Assembly (NCBI RefSeq): GCF_041468085.1
Contig: NZ_CP121014.1
Coordinates: 558,001 to 622,000, forward strand
Direction: 5' to 3'
Origin: Tistrella mobilis
GTDB taxonomy: Bacteria > Pseudomonadota > Alphaproteobacteria > Tistrellales > Tistrellaceae
Length of the DNA: 64,000 nucleotides
Below the pieces are notes generated by a model. That model had not been told where the DNA came from. It did not search any database and saw only the letters and a program-made list of their open reading frames with translations. Positions within the stretch are counted from its first letter, which is position 1, and every line of letters starts with the position of its first letter. Of this stretch, positions 18,092 through 26,705 are shown in pieces. The translations under genes and the position numbers were made by a program.

Positions 18092-18709
18092 ATGACAAAA
18101 ACCCTCGAAGAAGCCGGCGCGTCGCAGTCCCCGCTGCACACCGGCACCCGCGGCGTCCCTGGTCCGGTCGCCTGCCTGCAGACACTCAGCAACCGCATCG
18201 CCGGGATAGAGACCTGGGCGGCGGGGCTGACGGTGTTCGGCATCTTCTGCCTGCTGCTCGGCAACGTCGTCTCGCGCAGCCTGGGCAATCCGCTGATCTG
18301 GACCGACGAACTGGCCGTGTTCCTGATGGCCTGGGCGGCCTTCATCGGCGCCTCGCTCGGCCTCGCCCGGCGCCAGCATATCGCGATCACCCTGCTGCCC
18401 GATGCCCTCGGCCCCAGGGCGCAACGGCAGCTGGCCATCCTGGTCGATGTGGCCCTGCTGGTCTTCCTGGTCGTGCTCTCGGTGCAGATCTGGCGCTGGT
18501 TCGATCCGGTCGGCGTGCTTCAGGCCCCGTCGATCGAGGCGTTCACCTCTTCGACCTTCAACTTCATCTATCAGGAGCCGACGGTGACGCTTGGCATGCA
18601 CAAGGTCTGGTTCTGGCTGGTGATGCCGCTGTTCTGCATCACCGCCACCATCCACGTGCTGGCCGCACTTGCCGGCCGCCTGACCGGCGTGGCGGAGACG
18701 GCGGCATGA
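18092..18709 (+). CDS. TRAP transporter small permease (DctQ-like)
   Basis: A 205-residue inner-membrane protein with four hydrophobic segments: around residues 40-60, 75-95, 115-135 and 170-190. WTDELAVFLMAWAAFIGASL is the hallmark of TRAP small subunits. A strong GGAGG lies upstream. The gene overlaps the large permease by ATGA. It couples the substrate-binding protein to the large channel subunit in sodium-driven uptake of carboxylic acids. Confidence 0.9.
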   Translation: MTKTLEEAGASQSPLHTGTRGVPGPVACLQTLSNRIAGIETWAAGLTVFGIFCLLLGNVVSRSLGNPLIWTDELAVFLMAWAAFIGASLGLARRQHIAITLLPDALGPRAQRQLAILVDVALLVFLVVLSVQIWRWFDPVGVLQAPSIEAFTSSTFNFIYQEPTVTLGMHKVWFWLVMPLFCITATIHVLAALAGRLTGVAETAA

Positions 18710-19977
18710 TCGCGGGCGTCTCTTTCCTCGCCATGCTGGCGGTCGGCATGCCGATCGCCTTCGCGCTCGCCGCCCTCGGCCTGATCTACATCTTCGCCAC
18801 CGGCAATCTGATCCTGCTCCAGTCCTATGGTCAGCAGATGTTCGGCGGGCTGGAGAATTACGGCCTGCTGGCCCTGCCGCTGTTCATCCTGCTCGGCGAG
18901 TTCATGAATGCCGGCGGCATCGGCCGGCGGCTGATGGCGCTGGCGCTGGCCATGCTGGGCTCGATCCGCGGCGGGCTCGCCTATGTCAACCTGGTCGCCA
19001 ATATGATGATGGCGGCGATCCTGGGCTCGACGGTGGCGCAGATCACCATCATGTCGCGGCTGGCGGTGCCCGAGATGGAAAAGGCCGGCTATCCGCGCGA
19101 CGTGTCGGTGGCGATCACCGCCGCCGGCGGTCTGCTGGCGCCGATCATCCCGCCCTCGATGCTGTTCATCATCTTCGGCGTGATCGCCCAGATCCCGATC
19201 GGCGACCTGTTCATCTCGGGCATTGTGCCGGGCCTGCTGATCTTCTTCGCCTTCATCGGCGTGATCATGTGGCTGGGCCGCCGCCATGGCTTTCCGGCCA
19301 CCGAGGCGATGCCGATGCGCGCCCGTGTCCGGGCGGTGCTCGATGCCCTGCCGGCCGCGGCCATCCCGGTGATCATCGTCGGCTCGATCCTGGGCGGCCT
19401 TGCCACCCCCACCGAATCGGCCGCGATCGCCAGTCTCGCCGCGGTGCTGATCGGCCTGTTCGTCTATCGCGAGATGACGCTGGCCGACATCCTCCCCGCC
19501 TTCCTGAATGCCGCGCGCGGCTCGGCGACCGTGCTGTTCCTGATTGCGGCCGCCCAGGTGTTCAGCTGGGTCATCACCTTCGAAAACCTGCCGGCCCTGG
19601 TCGCCGAGGCCATGCAGGCGATGACCGCCTCGCCGATCGTCTTCCTGCTGCTGCTGAACGTGCTGCTGCTGGTGCTGGGCATGATCAGCGACCCGATCCC
19701 GGCCATCATCCTGATCGTCCCGGTCTTCCTGCCGGTCGCGACCGGCGTCTACGGCATCGATCCCTTCCATTTCGGCGTGGTGCTCTGCCTGAACCTGACG
19801 CTGGGTCTGCTGACACCGCCGGTCGGCACAGGGCTGTTCGTCGCGTCGCTGATGGGCAAGGTGAAGGCCGAACGTCTGGCCGTGCTGCTGGTGCCCTTCT
19901 TCCTGGCGGTGCTGTCGGTCCTGCTGCTGCTGGTCGTCTTCCCCGTTCTTTCCACCGGCCTCAAGGATCTGCTCTGA
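18706..19977 (+). CDS. TRAP transporter large permease (DctM-like)
   Basis: A 423-residue membrane protein with about twelve hydrophobic segments; length and features match complete DctM proteins. GGLLAPIIPPSMLFIIFGV is the conserved central motif and the C-terminal half has the LTLGLLTPPVGTGLF repeat. The ATG lies within the stop region of the small permease, so translation is coupled. The next gene, a dehydrogenase, starts on its stop codon (TGATG). Confidence 0.92.
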   Translation: MIAGVSFLAMLAVGMPIAFALAALGLIYIFATGNLILLQSYGQQMFGGLENYGLLALPLFILLGEFMNAGGIGRRLMALALAMLGSIRGGLAYVNLVANMMMAAILGSTVAQITIMSRLAVPEMEKAGYPRDVSVAITAAGGLLAPIIPPSMLFIIFGVIAQIPIGDLFISGIVPGLLIFFAFIGVIMWLGRRHGFPATEAMPMRARVRAVLDALPAAAIPVIIVGSILGGLATPTESAAIASLAAVLIGLFVYREMTLADILPAFLNAARGSATVLFLIAAAQVFSWVITFENLPALVAEAMQAMTASPIVFLLLLNVLLLVLGMISDPIPAIILIVPVFLPVATGVYGIDPFHFGVVLCLNLTLGLLTPPVGTGLFVASLMGKVKAERLAVLLVPFFLAVLSVLLLLVVFPVLSTGLKDLL

Positions 19978-20930
19978 TGGCGCGCATCTGGATCCTGGGC
20001 GGCGGGCTGATCGGCTGCGGCTGGGCCGCGGCCTTCGCCGGCGCCGGCCATGAGGTGACGGTGATCGACCCCGATCCGGCGGTGGCCGATCGCATCGCCA
20101 CCGTCCAGGCGCAGGCATTGCCGGTGCTGCAGGGCCTGGGCACCCTCAATCCCCTGGCGACCACGCCCCGCCATGTCGTGAGCGCGGCCGAGGCCGGCCC
20201 GCCGCCGGTGCTGGTGCAGGAGAACCTGCCGGAACGGCTCGATCTGAAGCGCCGGGCGCTGGCGGCACTGGAACCGCATCTGGCCCCGGACACCATCATC
20301 GCGTCGTCCTCGTCGGGTCTCTCGCCCGACGACATGGCCGAAGGGCTGGCCCGGCCCGAGCGGCTGCTGATCGCCCACCCTTGCAACCCGCCTTATCTGA
20401 TGCCGGTGGTGGAATTGTCGGGCGGTGCCCTGACCGCACCCGAGGTGGTCGTCCGCACCGCCGATCTCTTCCGTGCCATGGGCAAGACGGTGCTGACCCT
20501 CACCCGGCCGGTGCCGGGCCATCTGGTCAACCGCCTTCAGGCCGCGCTCTGGCGCGAGGCGGTGCATCTGGCAAGCGAGGGCATCGCCAGCCTGGCCGAT
20601 ATCGAGCAGGCGGTGATCCAGGGTCTGGCACCGCGCTGGTGCATCGTCGGCCCCTCCACCGTCTTCCATCTGGCGGGTGCCGAGGGCGGCATCGGGCGCT
20701 TCGTCGATGCGCTCGGCCCCGAATTCGAGCGCTGGTGGGCAACGCTGGGCGATCCCAGGCTGGACGCCGCCACCCGCGCCCGCCTCGTCTCCGGCATGGC
20801 CGCGGCGGATCCGCGACCGGTCGCGGAAATCGCCGCCGGCCGCGATGCCGGCCTGACCGAACTCATGGTCTTCCTCTCCAAGAAGGAAGCCACCCCCCAT
20901 AACGAGACCCCGAGAGGAAACCAGGGATGA
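19977..20930 (+). CDS. 3-hydroxyacyl-CoA dehydrogenase family (lambda-crystallin/gulonate dehydrogenase-like)
   Basis: A 317-residue NAD-dependent dehydrogenase. Residues 1-185 form a Rossmann domain: ILGGGLIGCGWAAAFAGAGH, then ASSSSGLSPDDMA and AHPCNPPYLMPVVELSGG, where the conserved HPxNPP motif holds the catalytic His. The C-terminal helical domain starts about PGHLVNRLQAALWREAVH. CNPPYLMPVVE is typical of the lambda-crystallin branch, which acts on free hydroxyacids (gulonate, carnitine) rather than CoA esters. The gene is wedged between the permease and binding-protein genes of a TRAP system, so it probably oxidises the imported hydroxyacid. Confidence 0.82.
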   Translation: MARIWILGGGLIGCGWAAAFAGAGHEVTVIDPDPAVADRIATVQAQALPVLQGLGTLNPLATTPRHVVSAAEAGPPPVLVQENLPERLDLKRRALAALEPHLAPDTIIASSSSGLSPDDMAEGLARPERLLIAHPCNPPYLMPVVELSGGALTAPEVVVRTADLFRAMGKTVLTLTRPVPGHLVNRLQAALWREAVHLASEGIASLADIEQAVIQGLAPRWCIVGPSTVFHLAGAEGGIGRFVDALGPEFERWWATLGDPRLDAATRARLVSGMAAADPRPVAEIAAGRDAGLTELMVFLSKKEATPHNETPRGNQG

Positions 20931-21898
20931 AAGCAGCACGCATCCTGACCGCCGCAGCCGCATTGATGGTCGGCCTGATCGGCGCCGAGGCCCAGGCCGA
21001 ACAGTACCGGCTGGGCCTGATCACCCCGCCGCCGCATCAGTGGTCGAAAAGCGCGGTGACGGTCGCAGACCGTATCAAAGAAGCCACCAACGGCCGGGTC
21101 GAGATTCTGGTCTTCCCCTCGGGCCAGCTTGGCAACGAGGCGCAGATGCTCCAGCAACTGCAGACCGGCGCGCTCGACTTCGCCTTCCTGACCCTGGGTG
21201 AATTCGCCAACCGCGATGCCGATTACGGTGTCTTCCTTGCCCCCTATATCGTCAAGGATGCCGCCGGCGCGCGGCAGATCCTGAAGGGCGGCGTGGCGCA
21301 GAAACTGCTGGGCGGGGTGTCCAAATTCGCGCTCAAGGGCTTCGGCTGGGGCATGGCCGGCATGCGCCAGATCGTGATGCGCGGCCCCGTGGCCTCGGTT
21401 GCGGATCTGTCGGGCAAGAAGGTCCGCACCGTGCCCTTCGCCCAGGAGCTGGATTTCTGGACCCGGCTGGGTGCGGCCCCCACCCCCATGCCGCTGCCGG
21501 CACTGTATGACGCCTTCGCCAACGGCCAGGTCGACGGCATGCAGATCGATTTCGAGGGCAGCTGGAACTCGAAGTATTACGAGCATGCCGGCGCGATCGT
21601 GGCCTCGAACCACATGATGTTCCCGATGATCGCAGTGGGTTCGGGCCGCAAGTGGCAGACCGTGCCCAAGGAAGATCAGGCGGTGATCGAAAAGATCATG
21701 GCCGAGGAACTGGACGGCATCGTCGGTGCCTATGCCGAGATCGACGCCACCTATCTCGACAAGCTGAAGACCACCAGCGTGCCGGTGGTGAACGCCGACC
21801 GCGCCTTCTTCGGCGGCGCCGTCGACCTCTGGTACCAGTCCTGGCGGGAGAAGACCCCGCTGCTGAAGGAGCTGGAGAAGGAAGCCGCGGGTCTCTGA
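20927..21898 (+). CDS. TRAP transporter substrate-binding protein (DctP-like)
   Basis: A 323-residue periplasmic binding protein with a Sec signal (MKAARILTAAAALMVGLIGA, cleavage near AQA-EQ). The mature part has LGLITPPPHQWSKSAV, and the conserved ligand-carboxylate Arg is expected in GMAGMRQIVMRGPV-type context, as in DctP proteins. It starts within the stop codon of the dehydrogenase gene (ATGA). It delivers a carboxylate to the DctQM permease. The ligand cannot be read from sequence; the aromatic pathway genes just downstream suggest an aromatic or hydroxy acid. Confidence 0.9.
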   Translation: MKAARILTAAAALMVGLIGAEAQAEQYRLGLITPPPHQWSKSAVTVADRIKEATNGRVEILVFPSGQLGNEAQMLQQLQTGALDFAFLTLGEFANRDADYGVFLAPYIVKDAAGARQILKGGVAQKLLGGVSKFALKGFGWGMAGMRQIVMRGPVASVADLSGKKVRTVPFAQELDFWTRLGAAPTPMPLPALYDAFANGQVDGMQIDFEGSWNSKYYEHAGAIVASNHMMFPMIAVGSGRKWQTVPKEDQAVIEKIMAEELDGIVGAYAEIDATYLDKLKTTSVPVVNADRAFFGGAVDLWYQSWREKTPLLKELEKEAAGL

Positions 21899-21931
21899 TC
21901 CGCTCGGGCCTGCTTCCCCACTGCCACGGCC

Positions 21932-21957
21932 GCCGCCCCCTCCTCCCCGGGGGCGGC
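21932..21957 (+). terminator. Stem-loop between TRAP genes and ring-cleavage genes
   Basis: GCCGCCCCC (21932-21940), eight-base loop, GGGGGCGGC (21949-21957): a perfect nine-base-pair GC stem without a U-tract. It may stabilise the upstream mRNA or cause partial termination after dctP. GGCCAGGAGG follows as the ribosome-binding site of the next gene. Confidence 0.45.
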
Positions 21958-21977
21958 CGGCCAGGAGGACGATCGAG

Positions 21978-22871
21978 ATGACCGATATCTACCGGGATCT
22001 GCGCTATCTGCGTGTGCCCGTCGAGGATCTGGATGGTGCGGCGGCCTTCGCCACCGGCATTTTCGGCCTGCAGGCGGGCGATCACGACGATGCCAATCGC
22101 CGCTTCCGTTCAGACGCGCGCAATTACGCGATCTGCTACACGGCCGAGGCCGGCCCCGCCGCGGTGGCGCTGACCGTGGCCCATGCCCGCGAACTGGACG
22201 AGGCCGAGGCACGGCTTGCCGCCGCCTGTCCCGGCCTGCCCCGCCAGCGGCTGGATGCGGCGGCCTGCGCCGCGCGGCAGATCAAGGCCGGGCTGTCGGT
22301 GCTGGCGCCCAATGGTGTCGCGGTCGAGATCGTCTGGCGCCCGCTCACCTCGGGCTGGCGCTATCACGGCGCGCGCGATGCCGGCATCACCGGCCTGCAA
22401 TCGGTTCAGCTCGCCTGCACCGATATGGCGGCGAACGAGGATTTCTGGACCCGGGGCATCGGTGCCGGGGTCTCGGACTGGGCGGGCGATGCCGTCTTCC
22501 TGCGCATCGACGACGCCCATCACCGCATCGCCCTCTACCCGTCGGATCGCGACGGCCTGCTGGGTGCGGTGTGGGAGGTGGACGGCATCAATGCGGTGAT
22601 GCAGGGCTGGTATCTGTTCCAGGCCCGCCAGGTGCCGGTGGTCCACGGGCCGGGCCGTCAGCCCACTTCGGGCGCCATGTTCGTCACCGCCCGCGGCCCC
22701 GGCGGCCTGCTCCATTCCTATGCCCATGGCATGGAACGGGGTGAGGCGGTAACCGGCCGCGGCCCCCGCCAGTTCGCCGATGCCGCCCTGTCGCATTGCG
22801 CCTGGGGGTCACCCTGCACGGCCCCCGAATTTCTTGGAAAGGACGAATTCCTGGGGAGGGATGAGAGGTGA
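21978..22871 (+). CDS. VOC-family protein, extradiol dioxygenase-like with all metal ligands lost
   Basis: A 297-residue two-domain VOC protein, paralogous to the next gene (both share YHG-RDAGITG, WT-G, GPGRxPTSxAxF). By hand alignment to that neighbour, the three iron ligands of extradiol dioxygenases are replaced: H140 by S142, H194 by G196 and E245 by H246. The fold should persist but iron-dependent ring cleavage is unlikely from this chain alone. It overlaps the paralogue by four bases (GTGA), which suggests equal co-expression and possibly a heteromer. A divergent metal site or a non-catalytic role remains possible. Confidence 0.75.
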   Translation: MTDIYRDLRYLRVPVEDLDGAAAFATGIFGLQAGDHDDANRRFRSDARNYAICYTAEAGPAAVALTVAHARELDEAEARLAAACPGLPRQRLDAAACAARQIKAGLSVLAPNGVAVEIVWRPLTSGWRYHGARDAGITGLQSVQLACTDMAANEDFWTRGIGAGVSDWAGDAVFLRIDDAHHRIALYPSDRDGLLGAVWEVDGINAVMQGWYLFQARQVPVVHGPGRQPTSGAMFVTARGPGGLLHSYAHGMERGEAVTGRGPRQFADAALSHCAWGSPCTAPEFLGKDEFLGRDER

Positions 22872-23725
22872 TCGGTCTCAAGGACGTCGTCTATTGCCGT
22901 CTCGGCACCCGCGATCTGGCCGGTGCCGAATGGTTCGCGGTCAACATTCTGGGGCTTGAGGTGGCCGAGCGCCGCAAGGGCGCGATCTACTTCAAGTCCG
23001 ACTCCCGCGCCCACACGCTGTGCTATGTCGAGGGCGGCCGCGAGCAGGAGGCGACGGCCTTCGAGATCGCGACCTCCGCCGATCTGCAGAAAGCGGGGGC
23101 GGTGCTGGAGGATCTGGGCCATGCCGTCCATTACGGCACCCCGGCCGAATGCGATGCCCGCCATGTCCGCGAATTCATCCGCTTCGACGACCCGAGCGGC
23201 AACCATATCGAATTCGTGGTCCGGCCGGAAACCACGGCGCAGCGCTATCACGGCAGCCGCGATGCCGGCATCACCGGCTTTTCCCATGTCGGGCTCTGCT
23301 CCACCGACCCCGCCCGCGACGAGCTGTTCTGGACCGATGTCTGCAAGGCGCGGGTGTCGGACCGGATCGGCGATGCGCCGCTGATGCGCTTCGGCACCAT
23401 CCATCATTCGGTGGCGCTGTTCCCCTTCCACCAGCCGGGCATCCAGCACGTCAACCATCAGGTGGCGAGCACCGACGACATCCAGCGCTCGCTGGCGCAT
23501 CTGCGCCGCAACCAGGTGACGGTGACCTTCGGCCCCGGCCGGCACCCGACCTCTTCGGCGCAGTTCCTGTATTTTGCCGGCCCCGACGGCATGACCTTCG
23601 AATATTCGACCGGGGTCTGCGAAATCCACGACGAGCCGCTGTGGCGGGACCGCCAGTTCCATTTCGCGCCCAAGGGCTTCTGCCAGTGGGGTTCGGCACC
23701 GAACATCGCCGCCTTCAAGGACTGA
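22868..23725 (+). CDS. Extradiol ring-cleavage dioxygenase, VOC family (HpaD/BphC-type)
   Basis: A 285-residue type I extradiol dioxygenase. The putative 2-His-1-carboxylate site is complete: H140 (GFSHVGLCST), H194 (GIQHVNHQV) and E245 (GMTFEYSTG). An N-terminal VOC repeat covers residues 1-120 and the catalytic repeat covers 133-275. The start is GTG, overlapping the previous gene's stop; GAGAGG precedes it. It should cleave a catechol-type ring next to the hydroxyls. The downstream HpaE-, HpaH- and HpaI-like genes give the aldehyde-to-aldolase steps. The aromatic substrate is unknown. Confidence 0.82.
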   Translation: MIGLKDVVYCRLGTRDLAGAEWFAVNILGLEVAERRKGAIYFKSDSRAHTLCYVEGGREQEATAFEIATSADLQKAGAVLEDLGHAVHYGTPAECDARHVREFIRFDDPSGNHIEFVVRPETTAQRYHGSRDAGITGFSHVGLCSTDPARDELFWTDVCKARVSDRIGDAPLMRFGTIHHSVALFPFHQPGIQHVNHQVASTDDIQRSLAHLRRNQVTVTFGPGRHPTSSAQFLYFAGPDGMTFEYSTGVCEIHDEPLWRDRQFHFAPKGFCQWGSAPNIAAFKD

Positions 23726-23729
23726 CATC

Positions 23730-24434
23730 ATGACCGATCGTCTTGCCGCCACCGTCCGGGTCGCCGCCCGCGCACTCGGACGGGCCGGGCTGGTGCATGC
23801 CTATGGCCACTGTTCGGCGCGGATCGATGCCAACACCTTCCTGGTCTGCCCCTCGCGACCGATGGGGCTGGTCCGCCCGGGCGAGGCCTGCACCGTGGTG
23901 CCGGTGGATGGCCCGCTGCCGGCGGGGGTGCTGGGCGAAGTGCGGCTGCATCAGCGCATCTATGCAAAGCGGCCCGAGGCGCAGGGCGTGGTGCGTTTCA
24001 TGTCGCCCAACATGATGGCTCTGGCCGCTCTCGGCCGGGTGCCGCGCATGCGCCACGGTTTCGGCACCTATTTCGCCCCCGGCGTCGGGCTCTGGAACGA
24101 TGTCCAGCTGGTCCGCGACGACGAAAAGGCGGCGGGCGTGATCGAGGCGATGGGCGAGAGCGCGGGCGTGCTGATGCGCGGCAACGGCGCGGTCGTCGCC
24201 GGCGCCAGCCTGGAAGAGGCCGTGGGCCTTGCCTGGTATCTGGAAGACGTCTGCCGGATCGAGCTTGCCGCCCTCTCCACCGGCCTTGGCGACACGGCGC
24301 CGGTGATCGACCCCGAGGCCGCCGCCGCCCGCGCCACCCGCGCCGGCCTGATCTTCGAACGCATGTGGGACTATCTGACCGACGGCGATCCCGAGCGCGA
24401 CATCGCCACGCCGCCGGCCGACCGAAAGGAATGA
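23730..24434 (+). CDS. Class II aldolase/adducin-family protein lacking the zinc ligands
   Basis: A 234-residue protein with the family fold: GRAGLVHAYGHCSARID at the start and GEVRLHQRIYAKRPE in the middle. Relative to fuculose-phosphate aldolase the catalytic Glu is kept (E70), but both His of the HxH zinc pair are R89 and M91 (VVRFMSP), and the third zinc His is N152 (RGNGAVV). All three zinc ligands are therefore gone. Relatives in aromatic pathways decarboxylate ring-cleavage products (CmtD type). Here the mechanism, or whether it is an enzyme at all, is open. It sits between the dioxygenase and the semialdehyde dehydrogenase with an ATGA overlap. Confidence 0.78.
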   Translation: MTDRLAATVRVAARALGRAGLVHAYGHCSARIDANTFLVCPSRPMGLVRPGEACTVVPVDGPLPAGVLGEVRLHQRIYAKRPEAQGVVRFMSPNMMALAALGRVPRMRHGFGTYFAPGVGLWNDVQLVRDDEKAAGVIEAMGESAGVLMRGNGAVVAGASLEEAVGLAWYLEDVCRIELAALSTGLGDTAPVIDPEAAAARATRAGLIFERMWDYLTDGDPERDIATPPADRKE

Positions 24435-25894
24435 CCGACTTGACCCGTTTCCTGAACTTCATCGACGGCGAATTCGTCGCGGGCAGCGGCGAGGCCTTCG
24501 CCAATCATTTTCCGACCACGGGTGAAGTCATCGGCGAGGTCTCCGCGGCCGGCCGGGCAGAGGTCGATGCGGCGGTGGGCGCCGCAAAGGCGGCGCTGAA
24601 AGGCCCCTGGGGCCGGATGTCGATCCCCGAACGGGTGGCCCTGCTGCGCAAGCTGGCCGACGGCATCAACGCCCGCTTCGACGAGTTCCTGGCGGCCGAG
24701 ATCCGCGACACCGGCAAGCCGCGCTCGATCGCCTCGCATATCGACATCCCGCGCGGCGCCGCCAATTTCAACGTCTTCGCCGACCAGATCCTGACCGCCT
24801 CCACCGAAACCTTCGAGATGGCGACCCCCGACGGGGCCGGCGCGCTCAACTATGCACTCCGCCTGCCGCGCGGCGTGATCGCGGTGGTCTGCCCCTGGAA
24901 CCTGCCGCTGCTGCTGATGACCTGGAAGGTCGCCCCGGCGCTCGCCTGCGGCAATACCGTGGTCGTGAAGCCCTCGGAAGAAACCCCCGCCACGGCCACC
25001 CTGCTGGGCGAGGTGATGAATGCGGTCGGCATCCCGCGCGGCGTCTACAACGTCGTCCACGGCATGGGGCCGGGTGCGGCGGGTGAATTCCTGACCACCC
25101 ACCCGGACGTCAACGGCATCACCTTTACCGGCGAGACCCGCACGGGCGAGGCGATCATGCGCGCGGCGGCCGGCGGCATCCGCCCGGTCTCGCTCGAACT
25201 CGGCGGCAAGAATGCCGGCATCGTCTTCGACGACGCCGATCTGGAGGCGACGCTGGAAGGGCTGGGCCGCGCCTGCTTCGCCAATACCGGCCAGGTGTGC
25301 CTGGGGACCGAGCGGCTTTATGTCCAGCGCGGCATCTTCGACCGCTTCGTCGAGGGGCTGGCGGCCAAGGCGCGCAGCTACCGCTTCGGCGACCCCTTCG
25401 ACCCCGCCACCACCATGGGCCCGGTGATCAGCGCCGAACATCGCGCCAAGGTGCTGTCCTATTACGACAAGGCGCGGGCGGCCGGCGCGACGCTCGTCGC
25501 CGGCGGCGGCACGCCGGATGTCGCGGGCTATGCCGGCGGCTACTGGGTGGAGCCCACCGTCTGGACCGGCCTGCCCCAGGATGCGGCCGTGGTGCGCGAC
25601 GAGATCTTCGGCCCCTGCACCCATGTGACGCCCTTCGACACCGAAGACGAGGCGCTCGCGCTCGCCAACGACACCCCTTACGGCCTCGCCACCTCGATCT
25701 GGACCACCAATCTGGGGCGTGCCCATCGCGCCGCCAAGGGGATCGAGGTCGGCATCGCCTGGGTGAACTGCTGGTTCCTGCGCGATCTGCGCACGCCCTT
25801 CGGCGGTTCCAAGGCCTCGGGCATCGGCCGCGAGGGCGGCATCCATTCGATGGAGTTCTATACCGAACTCCGCAACGTCTGCATCAAGCTCTGA
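24431..25894 (+). CDS. 2-hydroxymuconic/5-carboxymethyl-2-hydroxymuconic semialdehyde dehydrogenase-like
   Basis: A 487-residue aldehyde dehydrogenase of the HpaE/XylG/DmpC group: FLNFIDGEFVAGSG at the start, VVCPWNLPLLLMTWKVAPAL, catalytic Glu in LELGGKNAGIVF, catalytic Cys in NTGQVCLGTERLYVQ and the closing GGIHSMEFYTELRNVCIKL typical of this group. It oxidises the semialdehyde made by extradiol cleavage to the dicarboxylate. ATG 24431 overlaps the previous stop. I call it HpaE-like rather than XylG because HpaH- and HpaI-like genes follow. Confidence 0.85.
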   Translation: MTDLTRFLNFIDGEFVAGSGEAFANHFPTTGEVIGEVSAAGRAEVDAAVGAAKAALKGPWGRMSIPERVALLRKLADGINARFDEFLAAEIRDTGKPRSIASHIDIPRGAANFNVFADQILTASTETFEMATPDGAGALNYALRLPRGVIAVVCPWNLPLLLMTWKVAPALACGNTVVVKPSEETPATATLLGEVMNAVGIPRGVYNVVHGMGPGAAGEFLTTHPDVNGITFTGETRTGEAIMRAAAGGIRPVSLELGGKNAGIVFDDADLEATLEGLGRACFANTGQVCLGTERLYVQRGIFDRFVEGLAAKARSYRFGDPFDPATTMGPVISAEHRAKVLSYYDKARAAGATLVAGGGTPDVAGYAGGYWVEPTVWTGLPQDAAVVRDEIFGPCTHVTPFDTEDEALALANDTPYGLATSIWTTNLGRAHRAAKGIEVGIAWVNCWFLRDLRTPFGGSKASGIGREGGIHSMEFYTELRNVCIKL

Positions 25895-25913
25895 GAGAGG
25901 GATCGGGTTTCCC

Positions 25914-26696
25914 ATGCTGACCGAAGAACAGCGCGCACGCTGCGTCGAAAGCCTGCTTGAAAGCCACCGCACCAAGGTGCAGGGCCAGCGCCCGTCCGAG
26001 ATGTTCCCCGAGATCGAGATCGCCGACAGCTATGCGATTTCCTCGGCCGTGGCCGCCGCGAAGGTGAAGGCCGGGGCGAAGATCATCGGCCACAAGATCG
26101 GCCTCACCTCCAAGGCCATGCAGGCGGCATCGAAGATCGACGAGCCGGATTACGGCTACATGTTCGACGATCTGGTGCTCGCCGACGGCGCCAAGGTGCG
26201 GTTCGAGGATTTCTGCGTGCCCCGCGTCGAGCCGGAGCTGACCTTCATCCTGAAGGAGCCGCTGAAGGGCCCGAATGTCGGCCTGGTCGACGTGCTGCGC
26301 GCCACCGAATGGGTCGTGCCCTCGATCGAGATCATTGACGCCCGGGTGACCGAACCGCGCCGGATCTTCGACACGGTTGCCGATAACGGTGCTGCCGCCG
26401 GCCTGGTGCTGGGCGGCCGGCCGGTGCGGCCGACCGATGTCGACCTGCGCTGGGTGGGGGCCATCTTCTACCGCAATTCCGAGATCGAGGAGACGGGGCT
26501 CGCGGCCGGCGTGCTCGGCCATCCGGCGATGGCGGTGGCCTGGCTCGCCAACAAGCTCGCCCCCTTCGACGTGACGCTGGAGCCCGGCCATATGCTGCTG
26601 TCGGGCAGCTTCACCCGGCCGGTCTGGGCGAAGAAGGGCGACACGCTGCATGCCGATTTCGGCCCGCTCGGCGCCGTCGCCGTGCAGTTCGTCTGA
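25914..26696 (+). CDS. 2-oxo-hepta-4-ene-1,7-dioate hydratase (HpaH-like)
   Basis: A 260-residue member of the FAH-fold hydratase/decarboxylase family. GHKIGLTSKAMQAASKIDEP is the hallmark of HpaH; metal ligands are probably E106 and E108 (RVEPEL) with E139 (SIEIIDAR). It adds water to the 2-oxo-enoate from the meta pathway, making the aldolase substrate. Related family members act as 4-oxalocrotonate decarboxylase or 2-oxopent-4-enoate hydratase; the KIGLTSKAMQ signature favours HpaH. It is followed by the aldolase after nine bases. Confidence 0.83.
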   Translation: MLTEEQRARCVESLLESHRTKVQGQRPSEMFPEIEIADSYAISSAVAAAKVKAGAKIIGHKIGLTSKAMQAASKIDEPDYGYMFDDLVLADGAKVRFEDFCVPRVEPELTFILKEPLKGPNVGLVDVLRATEWVVPSIEIIDARVTEPRRIFDTVADNGAAAGLVLGGRPVRPTDVDLRWVGAIFYRNSEIEETGLAAGVLGHPAMAVAWLANKLAPFDVTLEPGHMLLSGSFTRPVWAKKGDTLHADFGPLGAVAVQFV

Positions 26697-26705
26697 GGTG
26701 CGGCG

